Source: Caenorhabditis remanei
Taxonomy: Eukaryota > Nematoda > Chromadorea > Rhabditida > Rhabditidae
NCBI RefSeq assembly: GCF_010183535.1
Contig: NC_071332.1
Coordinates: forward strand, 9,052,001-9,116,000
Direction: 5' to 3'
Length of the DNA: 64,000 nt
Position numbers and translations under genes: made by a program. Shown here piece after piece: positions 32,698 through 45,216 of this stretch; the first letter of the stretch is position 1, and each line of letters starts with the position of its first letter. The notes under the pieces were generated by a model. That model worked only from the letters and a program-made list of their open reading frames with translations. It was not told the origin of the DNA and ran no database searches.

Positions 32698-35600
32698 ATG
32701 AGCACGACGTCGGCTCCACTACATGCTTCGTCCTTCTCTTCCGGAACAACCGGAGGAGGAGGCGGAGCTCAACAAGCTCTTCAGCTGCAACATTGTGCCT
32801 ATCATATAGGATCATCGGTTGGCAGCAGTGGTTCAACACTTAACAATAACTCAATTAATGTACCTAATCACAATAATACAATGGGAATGTCTCCAGCAGG
32901 AACTTCTTCTGGCAGTAACTTGACCAGTGGTCAGCAAAGGTTAGTCTGAAAATGTATGTGTTGCTGGCTTGAGTATTTTTTTTATATTCTGAATTTTGAT
33001 TTCATTTCCTATTTGCCTGCATTCCATATTCATAATCTCTTGGTATTCTTTTGACTCTTTTCGCATCTCTTTCTGATTCTGACATTACGATTCTAAATTT
33101 TCTGGACTTTTTCTCAGTTTTCTAAATGATTCATAAAGTTTCGAAACATTTCTTATTTTGATTTCATAATAACATATAATAATTTGAAGTTTCTCATAAC
33201 CTAGAACCTAGAGCTCGGATGTTGTCTTCTAGAATAGAAGCAATTCCTAAAGTTGTTTAAATCAGAAATATAAACTCGACCTAAAAATTTTTAGATTGAA
33301 AAGAATAGGATACAGCCTGGAACAGTTCATGTTTATAATTGGTTGATTGGTCTTCTTTCCACTTCTTATCCACTTCTTTATCATATCTACTTTTCTCTTT
33401 GAACTGGGGAGTTGTTTTTCTGTAGCGTTGGGAATTACTTTTCATTATTCTCAATTTTTACTGTTGTTTTTTGAGAATTCATCTGGATACCTTAATCATC
33501 TTCCCCTTTTGAACCACCAGTTTTCTTCTTTCCAAGAAGTCTGTTTCATTTTCTCTTCCCTCATTCTTTCTCACATCGTTTTCCTTCTAGAATCAGGTTA
33601 CTGTACTTCATCAAAAGTTCATTTTTCTCCCGGATATCTTACACTTTCTTTCGAAACTTAACTAGTTTTAAAGCAAACAAACTGCTTTCCATTTTTCTTC
33701 CCCGTTATGAAGGGGGTCATCATGTTCTAAGTTTGACCAACTCCTTTCACTTCAAAGTATTTTTCTTTCCGCGCGGAACACAGCTCCTCTCCGTTTCTTT
33801 TTCCGCGCGGACGCTTTGACGTCACATGTTTGACGAAACGAAATAAGGTGAATATCCGAGAGTCTGTATATTCAAAAGTAAATAGGTTTTGCATATAAAG
33901 AATGAACGGTAAAGAATGGGAAAGAGAAATTGAAGAGTTCATAGTGATGGTGCATGAGTGCGCGAAAAGAGAAGAAATTTACATATTGCGTCACAATTGT
34001 GCAAATAAATGAGTTTAGAAACGGTTATCTATAAAAAGATAATCAGTGAAATTCAAAATTTATTTCTGCTCTCACATGATTTCATCCTTTCTCGGGGATG
34101 GGTTACTGTAGTTAGAACAACTATTGAAGCTTGTTAGGCTCAAGAATTGCCCATGTAGTAAGACTGAGCAATTCTTTTAACGTCAATGTCAGATTCATAT
34201 TTAGTATTTTTTTTGACTGGATAGGATGGAAGATAGATTGCTCAACAAATCCAGAAATTTTTAAAACTCCGGAGAAGATGATCATTCAAACCTTCTGGAA
34301 AGAATCCAGAATTCATCCATTCCGGTTGTGAAATCTCAGTTTCATGCCGTTCTCACAAAAAGTTCCAAACCTCTTATTCTTTCAATTCGGAACATTCTTC
34401 TATGAATATAAAAGTAAACAGTCTCCTCCCTACTTTTGCCTCCTCTCACACATATTCCGTGCGCCAAGAAATTAACATATTGCGTCACAGTCTATACAAA
34501 CATTATCCCATACATTTCTAGGTCAACTCGTGGAGCATCTAAACTACGAAGGGATCAAATCAATGCGGAAATTCAAAAGATTCGAGATCTTCTGCCTCTG
34601 TCCGATCTCATAAAAGACCGACTTTTCCAGTTACAAGTGCTTTCTCTGGGATGTATATTTATTCGAAAACATCGATATCAACAGACGATTCTCCAACCTC
34701 AAATGCAGATGATGCAGATGCAAATGACACCTCCAATGCCACGTGGAATTGATATCTGCAAAGCATTACGTGGATTCATGTTGATGGTCACCAGAAGTGG
34801 GAAGATTCTCCACGTATCAGATAATGCAAGCGAGTATTTGGGACATTCAGTGGAAGAAATAATGTGTCAGGGAGATACAATTTATGATTTGGTGGATCTG
34901 AAGGATCATGGAGCAGTTCAAGCAGAGTTGGCTAGTGGACCGCCTGGAGCAGCAAGTTTTCCAGAAGAACGAGTGTTTATCTGTCGACTAAATTTGGCAA
35001 GAACTGCAAAACGACAATTGCATTACCATAAAGTGAGTAATCTGGGAACGTATTTCCAATAAAAAACATCGTTTCAGTTTGTGTTATTTCAAGGGAGATA
35101 CATTCAACCAGCAGAATTCTATCAACAATTGAATGCTCAGAACTCACAACCCGACTGTGATCAACCAGTTTTTTCTGCTTACTGTCAACCACTAATCAAT
35201 CCAGAAAATGCAGAAGGAATGTCAACTGGAAACACGCATGTATTCTGTACTCAGCACTATTTGGATATGAAGTTCAAGGATTCTGATTTAATGTAAGCTA
35301 TAAGTTTAGAGGTTTCACTTCAAATTTCGAAACAATTTCAGGGCAACTCACCATCTAGGATATACAAAAGAACAATTGAAAGGAATGTCATGGTACGGTA
35401 TGCTTCATCCAAATCATGTTCCTGAGATTGCTCACAAACATCGGTTATGTAAGTTTTAAATATTAACAACAAACTTTTGATAGAAATGATTTTCAGTATG
35501 TCAAGAGAAAGAGGGATCAGTACTGTCACTTATTCGACTACAAGCTGCAAATGGAGATTGGATATGGCTGCATACCGTATTCTCAATCAGACCAAATAAC

Positions 35601-36705
35601 GAACTGAGCAGCGATGGAAAACGACTTCGTCATGTAATTCACTGTTTTCATCAGAAACTAACGTAAGTTCTTTTTTCCTACCGTAGTTGCGATTAGCCAT
35701 GGTCTGCATGAGTTGGACGGTGGGGCGCTCTGTTTGTTTTAGTTACTGACCGCCGAACTTTTTCTCTTGTTGCCATACTACATACTACAAATCACAATAA
35801 TTCGTTTTCAGTGACCTGGAAGCAGCCACTCTTCAAGCCAACTCATGGATCTACAGTATGCGACACACGTATCCTACAGTATTCTCTTGTCAAGATTCCC
35901 CTCCACCTTCGGAAGAACAACAACCATTAAGTCCACAAACACCACCATATAAAGAACAACCACCAATGCTGATGGAGCAGAAACCGTTGATTGGAAGTGG
36001 TATGGCACCTCCTCAAGGATTTCCAACCATGGATTTCAATCAGGTAAGTCCTTTGAAACAGTCAGAAGAAATCAAATATTCCCTCAATTTCAGATCAAAG
36101 TGGAAATCCCAATGCGTCCAATCAACACTCAAATTCCATTCTTCACTCCTGAATCTTCATCTCCTGAAAGTTCTGCGTCTCTTCATGTATCTCTGCTCTC
36201 TCACACAACTGCATTCCCATTAGATAATCTAGAAGACATACTTCCATCAAATGACGTTCTTCCTGAGTTGAAAGATGAAGTTGATGAGATTCTTCGTCAA
36301 GTTGAGCAATCTCCAACTCCTCCTCCATCACATTCAATTCCTGCGAATGTAAATCTGGGTCATCGCCATTCTATGCCGAATGCATTTGACTCTGCAGAAC
36401 TTTACAAATATCTAGGACCCGCTCTATTCGATGGTCACCCAAATATGCAACAACTTCATCCTCAACAGCAACAACAACAACAACAACTCCTCCAGCAACA
36501 GCAACAACAACAACAGTTACACCATCAGAATCTCCAAATGTCCCAAATGCAGACACCTCCTCCCATGTCATGTCCACCAACCAATTATGGTCAATCCAAT
36601 TTTTTGTTCCATCATCAACACCTCCATCAACACTTCCATCATTCCCAACCTTCACTTCCTTACCATTTCGATTATTACAACCGCAAAAGAAGTTGGGCTG
36701 TATAA
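32698..36705 (+). CDS. cky-1: bHLH-PAS transcription factor, NPAS4-like
   Basis: Seven exons: 32698-32939, 34522-35032, 35078-35292, 35342-35448, 35497-35662, 35812-36043 and 36094-36705; 694 residues. The Ser/Gly/Asn-rich first exon joins across a 1.58-kb intron to the basic HLH region (STRGASKLRRDQINAEIQKI, RDLLPLSDLIKDRLFQLQVL). PAS-A follows (FMLMVTRSGKILHVSDNASE, YLGHSVEEIMCQGDTIYDLV), then PAS-B (HHLGYTKEQLKGMSWYGMLH). The C-terminal third is a Pro- and Gln/His-rich activation-like region with two Q tracts. Sequence and content match C. elegans CKY-1, the orthologue of activity-regulated NPAS4, which pairs with ARNT-type AHA-1. Confidence 0.92.
33817..33824. promoter_or_regulatory. Palindromic CRE (TGACGTCA) in cky-1 intron 1
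   Basis: A perfect full cAMP-response element consensus, directly visible, within the 1.58-kb first intron. CREB/ATF-family proteins bind this sequence. Use in vivo is inferred. Confidence 0.55.
33981..33995 (+). promoter_or_regulatory. First copy of ACATATTGCGTCACA in cky-1 intron 1
   Basis: An identical 15-mer recurs at 34475-34489. Its core TTGCGTCA is a C/EBP-ATF-type composite half-site. The exact repetition inside one intron suggests a shared regulatory site. Confidence 0.5.
34475..34489 (+). promoter_or_regulatory. Second copy of ACATATTGCGTCACA in cky-1 intron 1
   Basis: Exact copy of 33981-33995, 33 bp before the exon 2 acceptor at 34521. The preceding bases are also similar (AAGAAATT in both). 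Confidence 0.5.
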
Positions 36706-37702
36706 ACCAATTAGTACTCTAGAATCTCATTTCATTCCATATCTCCAAAATTATCTCTGTGATATACTTAACTATTAATTTTTTCTTCCATTCTATTACC
36801 TAGATCTTCCAATTTATTGTCTTTCATTCAGATCAGTATTTATCCGGGTAGAATTGTTCCCAAGAGCTTTCATTCATTACATTAATTATTTTATTGTTAA
36901 GCAACACGCCTTTTTCGAAATTTCATGAGTTCCCAGATAAATGAAGTCAATAAATTCATTATGCTGTTTTTCACAATCTAGACCTGCTTTTGAATATAAG
37001 AGATTCGAAATTCTCAAATTTGAAATGAAGGACCAGCTTATTTATGCGACTATCGATAACATGTAATCAGGAAGTTAACGGAAACCAGGATGATTACTGG
37101 AAGAAGATTATTAGTCTGATAAGGTGAGTTTATTCCCAGTTCTAGAATATGATTTTGATGATGAAAGAATGACGGAACAGTCGATCAAATCGAATATTGT
37201 AAACATTTTGTACGATGGAGTAGTAGAAAAAGAATGGTGTTGCGTTGACGAATCACAAAAGACTGAAGGATAATGAAAAATATTCAGGAAATAAAAAAGG
37301 ATCTGTAGAAGTTACAACTGATTGAATTATATCCCACATTATTCAGAGTTGGTTTCTTTCAAAACAAAAACAGTTGCCATTACAGTATGACGGAAACATG
37401 GCTAAACACGAAACACAAACCACAAGAAACTCTCAATCCGGAGTCAAAGAATTCTGGAAACTGAGTCGGTGAACTTCAACATCAAGCCGCCCATTTGAGA
37501 CATAATATGATAGTCATTAGTTGCATCATATGTCTCTGCTCCTCCTATCTCCACTATATATTCCAATGCCGTGCTGATAGTGTCGCCAAGAAGTTTCTCT
37601 TTAATTTTTTGTTTCGCTGCAGTTGCAATTTACGTTTTTGTTTGATTTATTGTTTACTTCGAGGTTTTCAGGTAAATACTGTGAAAGTGGACAGGAACCG
37701 AC
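36706..37702. other. Intergenic, about 1 kb, protease promoter side
   Basis: AATAAA near 36950 is a likely cky-1 poly(A) signal. A GATA-type site CTGATAAG (37116-37123) lies 587 bp upstream of the aspartyl protease, a gene class often under intestinal GATA control in nematodes. A TTTTCAG at about 37671 may be the trans-splice site. No extra gene seen. Confidence 0.45.
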
Positions 37703-39267
37703 ATGAAGATGTTCGTCGTGTTGTTGGCTTTGTTGGCCGTGGTCTCTGCAGAAGTCCACCAATTCAACATTGGGTACGTTTTGACGATGTTATGCAATTG
37801 TAATTCAAGTGTTGTTCAGATACCGACCAAATCTTCGTCAACGAATGAATGCAGAGGGAAAGTTGGCAGAATATGAGAAAGAACGTAACGAGTTGCTCGC
37901 CAAAAATAGTCTTCAATTGGCTTCATCGTCCTCCCCAATCATTGATTACGAGGACATGGCATACATGGTCCAAATCAGTATGGGAACTCCAGCTCAAAAC
38001 TTTGTTCTTTTCATCGATTCCGGATCTTCCAACTTGTGGGTGCCAGATATCACTTGTGCCGGAGGAAAGGATGCCACTTGTGGAAGTTATTGCAAATCTG
38101 TAAGTGAATTCGACATATTTTCAGTTGAATGATTATGCATTCAGACTCCATATGATGCTTGTCTTACTTTCTGTCAAGAGGAGTGCTGCACAAAAACTGT
38201 TGCTGGAGCTCAGGTTCTTTCGTAAGTTTTGAAATCTTCATTGATCATATTATATACTTCTTTAATTCAGAACAACTGATGCTTGCCAATCCAAGCATAG
38301 ATTCAACTCTACTCAATCCTCGACCTATGTTACCAATGGACAGAAGTTCGATATGACCTACAATACTGGAGAAGTCAAGGGTTTCTTCGGAGTTGATACT
38401 TTCTGTGTAAGTTCTGGGACGAAGTTGCATTATGCTAATCATCATAATTTTCAGTTCACCAACACCTCTGTCTGCGCCACCGGACAAGTCTTTGGTCAAG
38501 CCACAACTATCGGAGAGGCCTTCGGAAAGCAGCCAGAAGACGGAATCATTGGACTCGGATGGCCAGCTCTCGCAGTAAACCAACAAATTCCACCACTCTT
38601 CAATCTGATGAATCAAGGAAAACTAGATCAACCATACTTCGTTGTGTATCTTGCTCAAATCGGTCCAACTTCTCAGATCAACGGAGGAGCATTCACAGTT
38701 GGAGGACTTGACACAACTCATTGTGAATCGAATGTTGACTGGGTTCCATTGACAACAAACACATTCTGGCAATTCAAGCTTTCTGGGTAATTACTCTTTT
38801 TTTTCGCAACGCAAAATAATATTTGCAGTGTCTCCTCTGGATCATTCAGCCAAACTCCAACCTCCGGATGGCAGGCTGCAGCTGACACCGCTGCCTCTTT
38901 CATCGGAGCTCCAAAAAGTGTTGTCACTAGTCTCGCTAAAGTGTAAGTCTGGAAAATATTTGAAGTGTTATTTCGAATTTTCAGTGTCGGTGCCACATAT
39001 GTCCCTGGAACTGGAGCATTCTTCATCGATTGCGACGCTGTTGTCCCAGATATTGTATTCACAATCAACGGAAAAACCTATAACATGCCATCCACATCAT
39101 TCGTTGTTTCTGCTGGACCAGGACCATGTATGTTCGCATTCTATGAATTGACTGCTGGAGGATTCTACCCAGCTTGGATGCTTGGACCACCATTTATGCG
39201 TGCTTATTGTCATGTACATGACATGCAAAATGCAAGACTCGGATTGTCGAAGGTGCTGTCTCATTGA
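37703..39267 (+). CDS. Secreted aspartyl protease (pepsin family A1)
   Basis: Seven exons: 37703-37773, 37820-38099, 38145-38221, 38271-38406, 38455-38786, 38829-38942 and 38985-39267; 430 residues. A signal peptide (MKMFVVLLALLAVVSA) is followed by a short propeptide. The first active-site motif is FIDSGSSNLWVP (Asp90); the flap-side GIIGLGWPALA is present; the second motif reads AADTAASFIGAP (Asp318), with Ala instead of the usual Gly of DTG. Nematode-type extra cysteines (SYCKSTPYDACLTFCQEECC) are present. By neighbourhood it is probably the orthologue of C. elegans asp-10, from memory. It likely acts in gut lumen or lysosomes. AATAAA lies at about 39311. Confidence 0.92.
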
Positions 39268-39615
39268 ATCTCATAAGTGTAATATTTCTGAAAATCTGAT
39301 TATTGTAAGAAATAAATTTTTAAAAAATTTGAATTGATTTCAATTTATTCAAAATTCATATAAAATGTTTCGAAACTTGATTTCGAAATTATGTTGGTAG
39401 TTGTACTGTGATATCAGAAGAAAACGGGGATGTGGGAATACAAGTACATATATACAAAGTACGTCGAGACAAGGGGGTTCAGGGGAAAAACAACAGACTC
39501 TTTGGAGAAGAGGGAACAATATAGATAATTTAGATAAAAATTTAATAGCGATAAGTGAAAACAATTAAAATGATACAGATTAGAAGTTGAACTTGCGGAT
39601 CAACTGATTGAAGCA
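39268..39615. other. Convergent 3' flanks, 348 bp
   Basis: AT-rich space between the protease stop and the stop of the minus-strand small gene. Only the poly(A) region is seen. Confidence 0.4.
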
Positions 39616-40051
39616 TCAATTGGAAAGATTCGACAAGACGTGTGTGATGTGGCCACTCTCACCAGCCAGACACTTGAGGCACACTTTTTGTACCGGTGTA
39701 AACTTCTGTTTCTTTTCTGAAATTGAAACATTATTTGAATTTTAGTGACGATGGAATGATGTCAAAAGACAATAGATACAGAATTAGGAAGAGTTGTTTG
39801 TACAGAAATGAAGCAAACGAGATAAGGAAAGTTCAAATTCACTTTCTTTAAATTTCTTGATTCAAAATTTGAAAAAAAAACATTACTGATAACTGTTCTA
39901 ACTAGTAAGTCTCCTTATAAAACTCACCAAGATTTGGATCTTGCGGTTTAACAGTATAGACATTCGTCTTGTCGGTCAGTTGCTGCTGGGCGACGACACT
40001 CTCGGAGGCGACACGCTTTCGGCTGAACTGCGACAGAAGACGATCGAACAT
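39616..40051 (-). CDS. Small conserved-looking protein with CxxC motif
   Basis: Two minus-strand exons, 40051-39928 and 39716-39616; 74 residues. The sequence starts MFDRLLSQFSRKRVASESVV, continues AQQQLTDKTNVYTVKPQDPN, and exon 2 reads KFTPVQKVCLKCLAGESGHI, THVLSNLSN. The ATG follows immediately after a TTTCCAG acceptor, indicating trans-splicing. Phase across the 211-nt intron is consistent. One CLKC pair could bind metal or be redox active. There is no signal peptide or TM helix. I do not recognise the family. It was not apparent as a single open frame because the exons are short. Confidence 0.65.
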
Positions 40052-40568
40052 CTGGAAACTTTCTTCTTTTTTTGATTATGAAACAAGGAAAAAGCACAAC
40101 AGATGGCAACATTGAAAAGTTGAAAAAATGAAAGTGATAAGAAAGATATTGAAAAGGCGTGTTTGGTGATAACGCCTGAAGAGGACAAGAGAGCGGAGCA
40201 TATGGTATCAAAAAACATTTGAGGCTTTTATACTTATGAACTATAACAGGGGGCGGAGCTTGATTATTACAAATAATCCAACGAGCACCATGAAATCTAG
40301 CAAAAACATTAATATCACAACTGAAATACATTATGAACCGAAAATACAGAAATTATCACAATCTGAAATGCGACTGGGGGCCTTAAAAACAAGAGAGACA
40401 CGTGACTGGAGAAAAAAACATCTAAGTAGTAAAATTACAAGATCAAAAGTCTACTATTATTATCATTATTATGGCAAAATGCACGTATGTTTGAGCTCAT
40501 GATAAGATATGATACGATATGGGAAAGGGAAAAGTGAGTAGGTTTCGAGAAATATACATGGCAACCGT
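40052..40568. other. Intergenic, 517 bp
   Basis: Upstream side of the small CxxC gene and downstream of the RAP gene, both minus strand. No gene recognised. Confidence 0.4.
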
Positions 40569-41899
40569 TTAGAGCTCTCGGTGAATGATAATCTTCTCTT
40601 CCAAATACTTTTCCAGTTTTCGTGCTTTTCGATTCAACTTCTCATGTTTGATGCTAAGTTCCAAGTTCTCATAAACTTGAGCTTTGCCCTTTCCACGTTC
40701 TTCTGCATCTTCTTGAAGGCGAGACACTTCCTCCTGAAAAAAAATTATTGCATTTTTCACATTGTTTTGAAATTATTCGTTATCATTGAAAAAGGAGGAA
40801 TAAAGCAAATAATTTGATTTTCTGTTGATTTAGTTTGTTTTTATTGTTGTCTTTCAAGCAAACAAAAAAAAACAAACTAGTTGAAATATTGTTTGGCATT
40901 CGATTCATTAGAAAGTTTCAAACATTGTATTTTGTTCGTACAGTACACATTATGAGATATTCCAACATACGAACACTCACGATTCTCGAAAATTTTTACC
41001 AAAAAGTCAGAAAACTCACCTTATGGAATTCAATCTTCTTTAATTGACTCTCAAAATGTGATAATTCGTCTTTTAACACATTCAATTCGTGTTGTGACAG
41101 TTTCTCATTTTCTTGAGCCAACTTCCAAAGACGCTTGACTCGCGGCTCACTGAATGGGGAATATTCTTCACTTGTCACTTTTCGATGAACTTCGTCAAGA
41201 TGATCGTTCAGTTCTTTATTGGCTACTTTCAACTTTTTGGTTTTATCTCCAATTGCTTCGATATCATGATGAATGGAATTTTCGTGAGGGACTTTCTTGA
41301 AATCTTCTAATTGATCTTCATAAACTCGCATTTTCCGTTCAACTTCCTTCAACTCTCCGTGTAAAGAATGCAATTCTTTTTGAGAGAATTTTCCATTTTG
41401 TGCTTGAGACCAAAGTTTTTGAAGGTTTTCATCAGTGAATTTCCCACTTGGAAGTGGTTCGTTATCATCTGTTTGTTGAAGCAGATTCTTGTGCTTGTAT
41501 TTCTGAAAAATAAAAAATGAATAGCATAAATTTTACATATAGAATCTTACCTCTTTAAAAGCCATCACAGCTTTCTCAAGCCCATATTTTTCCAGAATCT
41601 TTGCCAGTTTATCGTCGATTTTCTCGATATCTTTGGTTCCTTGTGTACCTTGACGATTAGATTTCGAGGCCAAATAAATCGCGTCGTATCCGGACAATTC
41701 TTTCTGAAATTTGAAAATACCACACATATTTAGAAATAAATAATCAAACCTCTAGTCTTGCTAAATTTTGTCGATCGGTGACATGCTGCAACGCCTTCTC
41801 GTAGATGAAGTTTATTCGTTCTGTGCGATATTGTGCTTTTTTGTTTACCACTTGCCCGATGGCTAACAGTAGCAGTACAAGTGAGAGAAGACGGAGCAT
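40569..41899 (-). CDS. Receptor-associated protein (RAP/LRPAP1), ER chaperone
   Basis: Four minus-strand exons: 41899-41750, 41703-41551, 41502-41020 and 40733-40569; 316 residues. The signal peptide MLRLLSLVLLLLAIG leads into three helical-bundle repeats: ALQHVTDRQNLARLEKELSG, then FTDENLQKLWSQAQNGKFSQ, then FSEPRVKRLWKLAQENEKLS, ending in domain 3 with EKLNRKARKLEKYLEEKI. The last four residues, HREL, are an ER-retrieval signal equivalent to HNEL in vertebrates. RAP chaperones LDL-receptor-family proteins and blocks premature ligand binding in the ER. The ATG directly follows TTCTTCCAG. Probably the orthologue of C. elegans C15C8.4 (from memory), adjacent to cky-1 there too. Confidence 0.93.
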
Positions 41900-42792
41900 C
41901 TGGAAGAAAATAATATATAAACATTTTACAAGTTTATTTCGTTAGATTTTGAAGATAAATTACTTCAAAACTAGGGACATTTCTAAAAGAAAACTCGAAT
42001 TTCAAAAAAAGCGAAAAGTAGAGTTTGCCTCAAACACGCTCCGTCGCTATGTGCTAGAGACGAGAGACGGAGAAAAACGTAAGAGGTTAGAGAACAACTG
42101 CACGGAACGGGAAACCTAATGACAATAAATCACAATTCGGAGATCGATGGATGATAAACAGTAAAAATAAGTAATGAGAATCGATCAATTAGGTCGACCT
42201 AAAAACAGTTTCACAAGTTATTGTTGGAATTGTTTTTATAAGTTGACCTTGACGTTGTGGTTTTCAGAATTCGAAGTAAGATTGATGAAATAATCTAGAA
42301 TTGATGAGGCCAATAAATTCTGGACGAAGACATTCCTGAATATTGCCGCCGAAATCTGAAATTGATTAGTGGCCGAATGTGTCGTTTCAGTTCCCGATGT
42401 TCTCTTGGAAATTGATGCCTACAGTATATTTGGCAACCTCTTATTAAGGGTCGTCAGGACACAAAATGAGATTTGAAATGTGCTCAATGAGGCATTGTTG
42501 ATTGTCTTTCTATTTGCGTCATCTCATATCAAAATTTCGAGTCAGAAAGAAAGAAAATAGAGTTGAATAGAAAATTAGATTTCGACGAAGAGGACAATCG
42601 AAAAAGAAGTTGCGTGCAATGAATATCCGAAGTTGAAATCAACGCTCAAAAGAGAGAAGACAATCGAATCTTCATCGTCGTTTTCCCGTCTTCTTCAATG
42701 AGTGGACACGACGACGTCTTCTGCTTTTTCCTTCTGCTTCTTCACTTAGTTATTCTTTTTCGTTCTGCTTTTTGGTAACAAAAAAGAAGAAC
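41900..42792. promoter_or_regulatory. Divergent upstream region, about 890 bp
   Basis: Between the starts of the RAP gene (minus) and the Ly6-like gene (plus). No coding potential. A purine-rich stretch lies around 42540-42680. No specific regulatory motif assigned. Confidence 0.4.
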
Positions 42793-44065
42793 ATGTTATT
42801 CCTTTCATTCATCATTTTGGTTAGCAACGCTGTAATTGTGACAACAATAACCTGTTTCAATTGCGAGAGTGATTTTCAGGGTGCGCTACGGTAGGTTTGT
42901 AGAATGAATCATTTGGCATCTTTTGTATTTTCTTCAAAAGTGTCTCAATTCATCTATTTAAATAGTAGAGAATCTTCTGTACATTCACATTAAAAATAAC
43001 AACTTTAGCTGCCAACAACCTTGCGAAGGCTCTCAATGTGTAGTTTGGAAGTGGAATTCCCGATCAGAACTTGCAATTAAACAAGGATGTCTTCAAGGAG
43101 TTGACAAGCAGTGGACAGCTAAAGTGGGGTGTCGTACCAATCACTTGGGCGCTTCACTTTGCGTTTGCGAGTAAGTGCAGCTCAACAGGAAAACTCAGAT
43201 GAATTGTCTGTTTTACAGCGACGGTCCGCTATGCAATCGAGTTGAACGAGCGGAACAGACCGCTCGTCCTCTTCCTCAAATTCGTCTTCCTGCTGTAGAA
43301 TGTCAAAGTAAAGTGATAAGTAGCGGGTTCGTCGGACCTCGACGTGAGAAAGTATGCACTTCCAACTACTGTCATGTCACAAAAACGGAAACATTTGCTG
43401 AAGAAGAAGGTCAGAATTCTGATGTATTGAGTGTCTCGAACTGCGGAGATTTACCAGGTAGGCAATTGATAAGTTCTAACTTTCTTATAAGGAAACTGAA
43501 TTCAGAATTCGATTTCGACGTACGACTCAAAAACTCAATAGGATTCCAAGGACTCTATTCGAATGGTTGTTACCGGATTCAAGTAGAAAAACGATCGGCT
43601 ATGGTGGACTGTGTGTGTTCTAAGAATAAGTGTAATGAAGTGATTCCGGAAATCGAGACAGGACATGTCAGATGTTATATGGGAAAAGATTTCAGAAATA
43701 CTAGTCAGGTATCAATAAAAAGAGTAGAGTACTCAACTGAATGAACTTGTTTTCAGGTAGATTCTCATGAATTCTGCGATGGTGATTTCTGTCTGATTCA
43801 AGATGCTCATGGAAGAGTGTCTAAAGGATGTATCTCATTAAACGAGAGGAACAGTTGGAGTCATTTGAAGAGTGGTCATAGACGAATTCTCGGTGTGGAG
43901 CAGTGGTTGTGTCAGGCTCATTTGTGCAATTATGATACTGAGAGAGCAATGAAATCAGTGAGAAGTATGAGAGCAGGGAAGACGAATTCTGGAAGTTTCT
44001 TCAATTTTTCTGTCGGTTTCTTGACTTTCTTGATAGTATTGGTCAGTAGATTTTTGTTAATTTAG
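42793..44065 (+). CDS. Cysteine-rich, Ly6/uPAR-like surface protein
   Basis: Five exons: 42793-42890, 43009-43170, 43219-43457, 43506-43708 and 43757-44065; 336 residues. A signal peptide (MLFLSFIILVSNAVIVTTI) precedes TCFNCESDFQGALRCQQPCE, SQCVVWKW and SLCVCDDGPLCNRVE, the ending resembling the Ly6/three-finger LCN motif. The pattern recurs twice: KVCTSNYCHVTK through VDCVCSKNKCNEV, and DGDFCLIQ through WLCQAHLCNYD. This gives three tandem three-finger-like modules. The C-terminal SFFNFSVGFLTFLIVLVSRF is either a GPI-anchor signal or a TM helix. Likely an extracellular membrane-tethered protein; partner unknown. Confidence 0.85.
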
Positions 44066-44116
44066 TTCTATATAGTTAACATTTCACGAATATAATAAAA
44101 TTTTATTGTTTTTTGT

Positions 44117-45216
44117 TCAAAATTTTGAAAACTTTGCGTGATTCTTATTAGCTTGAATCACAATTGGATTGTTGGCTGATTGTGGTTGGAAGACTCCTCG
44201 AATTCTGTAGATCAACGCCTAAAAATAAGAAAAATATATTTCCTGATCAACTCCTGGAAAACGAACCGATCTGATATGAATATCCAATGTGAGGGAAGTG
44301 AGAAGTGGCCAATACGCAGTCAAAAACACATTCGACAAAGAGAGAATTGGTGCTGACGAGAGAAAACATAGACAGATCCAAAAGCAATAAAGTAGGTCGA
44401 ACACTGCATAAAACGATACTGAGCAGATAGTTTCTTTTGACGATTCATTCTGCTCTTCTTCTAAATTTTCTTCCGACGAGTGAGTATTTTTGAAAAGTTT
44501 TCTGTAGGAAAGATTGACCAGAGATAGAATATGAGAAATAATAGTGGGAATAATGACCAGAGAAATTAGATAAATATAGGAAATAACTTCAAAATACTGA
44601 AGTTTCCAATTGAGTTGAGATGGGTTGAAACGACGGATTCTGTAAGAAAAATGGGGATTGAAAACATCTGGACGCATCTAGTTCTGCATGCTAACTCACG
44701 TTGTGTGTACACAAATATTTACTGAAAAGAAGACGGAAATTCCAAATGAAACAATCATTACTGTGTAGACGACGTTGTCCAAAAATATCAGCTTACTGAA
44801 AACAAATCGAAATGTATTTAATATGTTTTCATTGAATTTTATACCTTGACTTTGGTGAAATTCCTTTCATACATCTGTGAACTCCATTGACCATCATAAA
44901 GATAAATGCAAAACATTGAGAGGATACGAGAATAAAAGCAGGAACATTGATCATGACTGGATTCACAAAATATGGTCTGTTGACTGCTGAAACTGTACGA
45001 ATAGATTCATATCCTGACCAGCTGAACCTGACCTATCATAGCTGGAACTGGAACAAAAACTACAAAAAGCTGAACAATACATGCAATGAATTGAGCCGAG
45101 AGAATCATAGTGGTAGGGCGAGAGATGAAATTTGCGATTTCCGGAAGAATTGATATCAGAATTATATGGAAAGCAATTCCTGTGAATCCTGAAATTTCGC
45201 ATACTCTAAAACTCAT
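44117..45216 (-). CDS. Multi-TM receptor-like protein, nematode type
   Basis: Five minus-strand exons: 45216-45033, 44986-44845, 44795-44700, 44639-44267 and 44218-44117; 298 residues. Hydrophobic segments include FTGIAFHIILISILPEIANF, ILSAQFIACIVQLFVVFVPV, VPAFILVSSQCFAFIFMMVN, VVYTVMIVSFGISVFFSVNI, VISYIYLISLVIIPTIISHI and FDLLYCFWICLCFLSSAPIL. The last exon was found by splicing at DIHIRS, which opens 34 clean codons (ALIYRIRGVFQPQSANNPIV) instead of the read-through stop. Topology suggests a GPCR-like receptor of a nematode class I cannot name. The intracellular Glu/Ser loop (NTHSSEENLEEEQNESSKET) is unusual for small chemoreceptors. Confidence 0.72.

Noticed and set aside
36371..36655. 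Val-rich minus-strand frame
   Set aside because: Antisense of the Gln/His tracts of cky-1.
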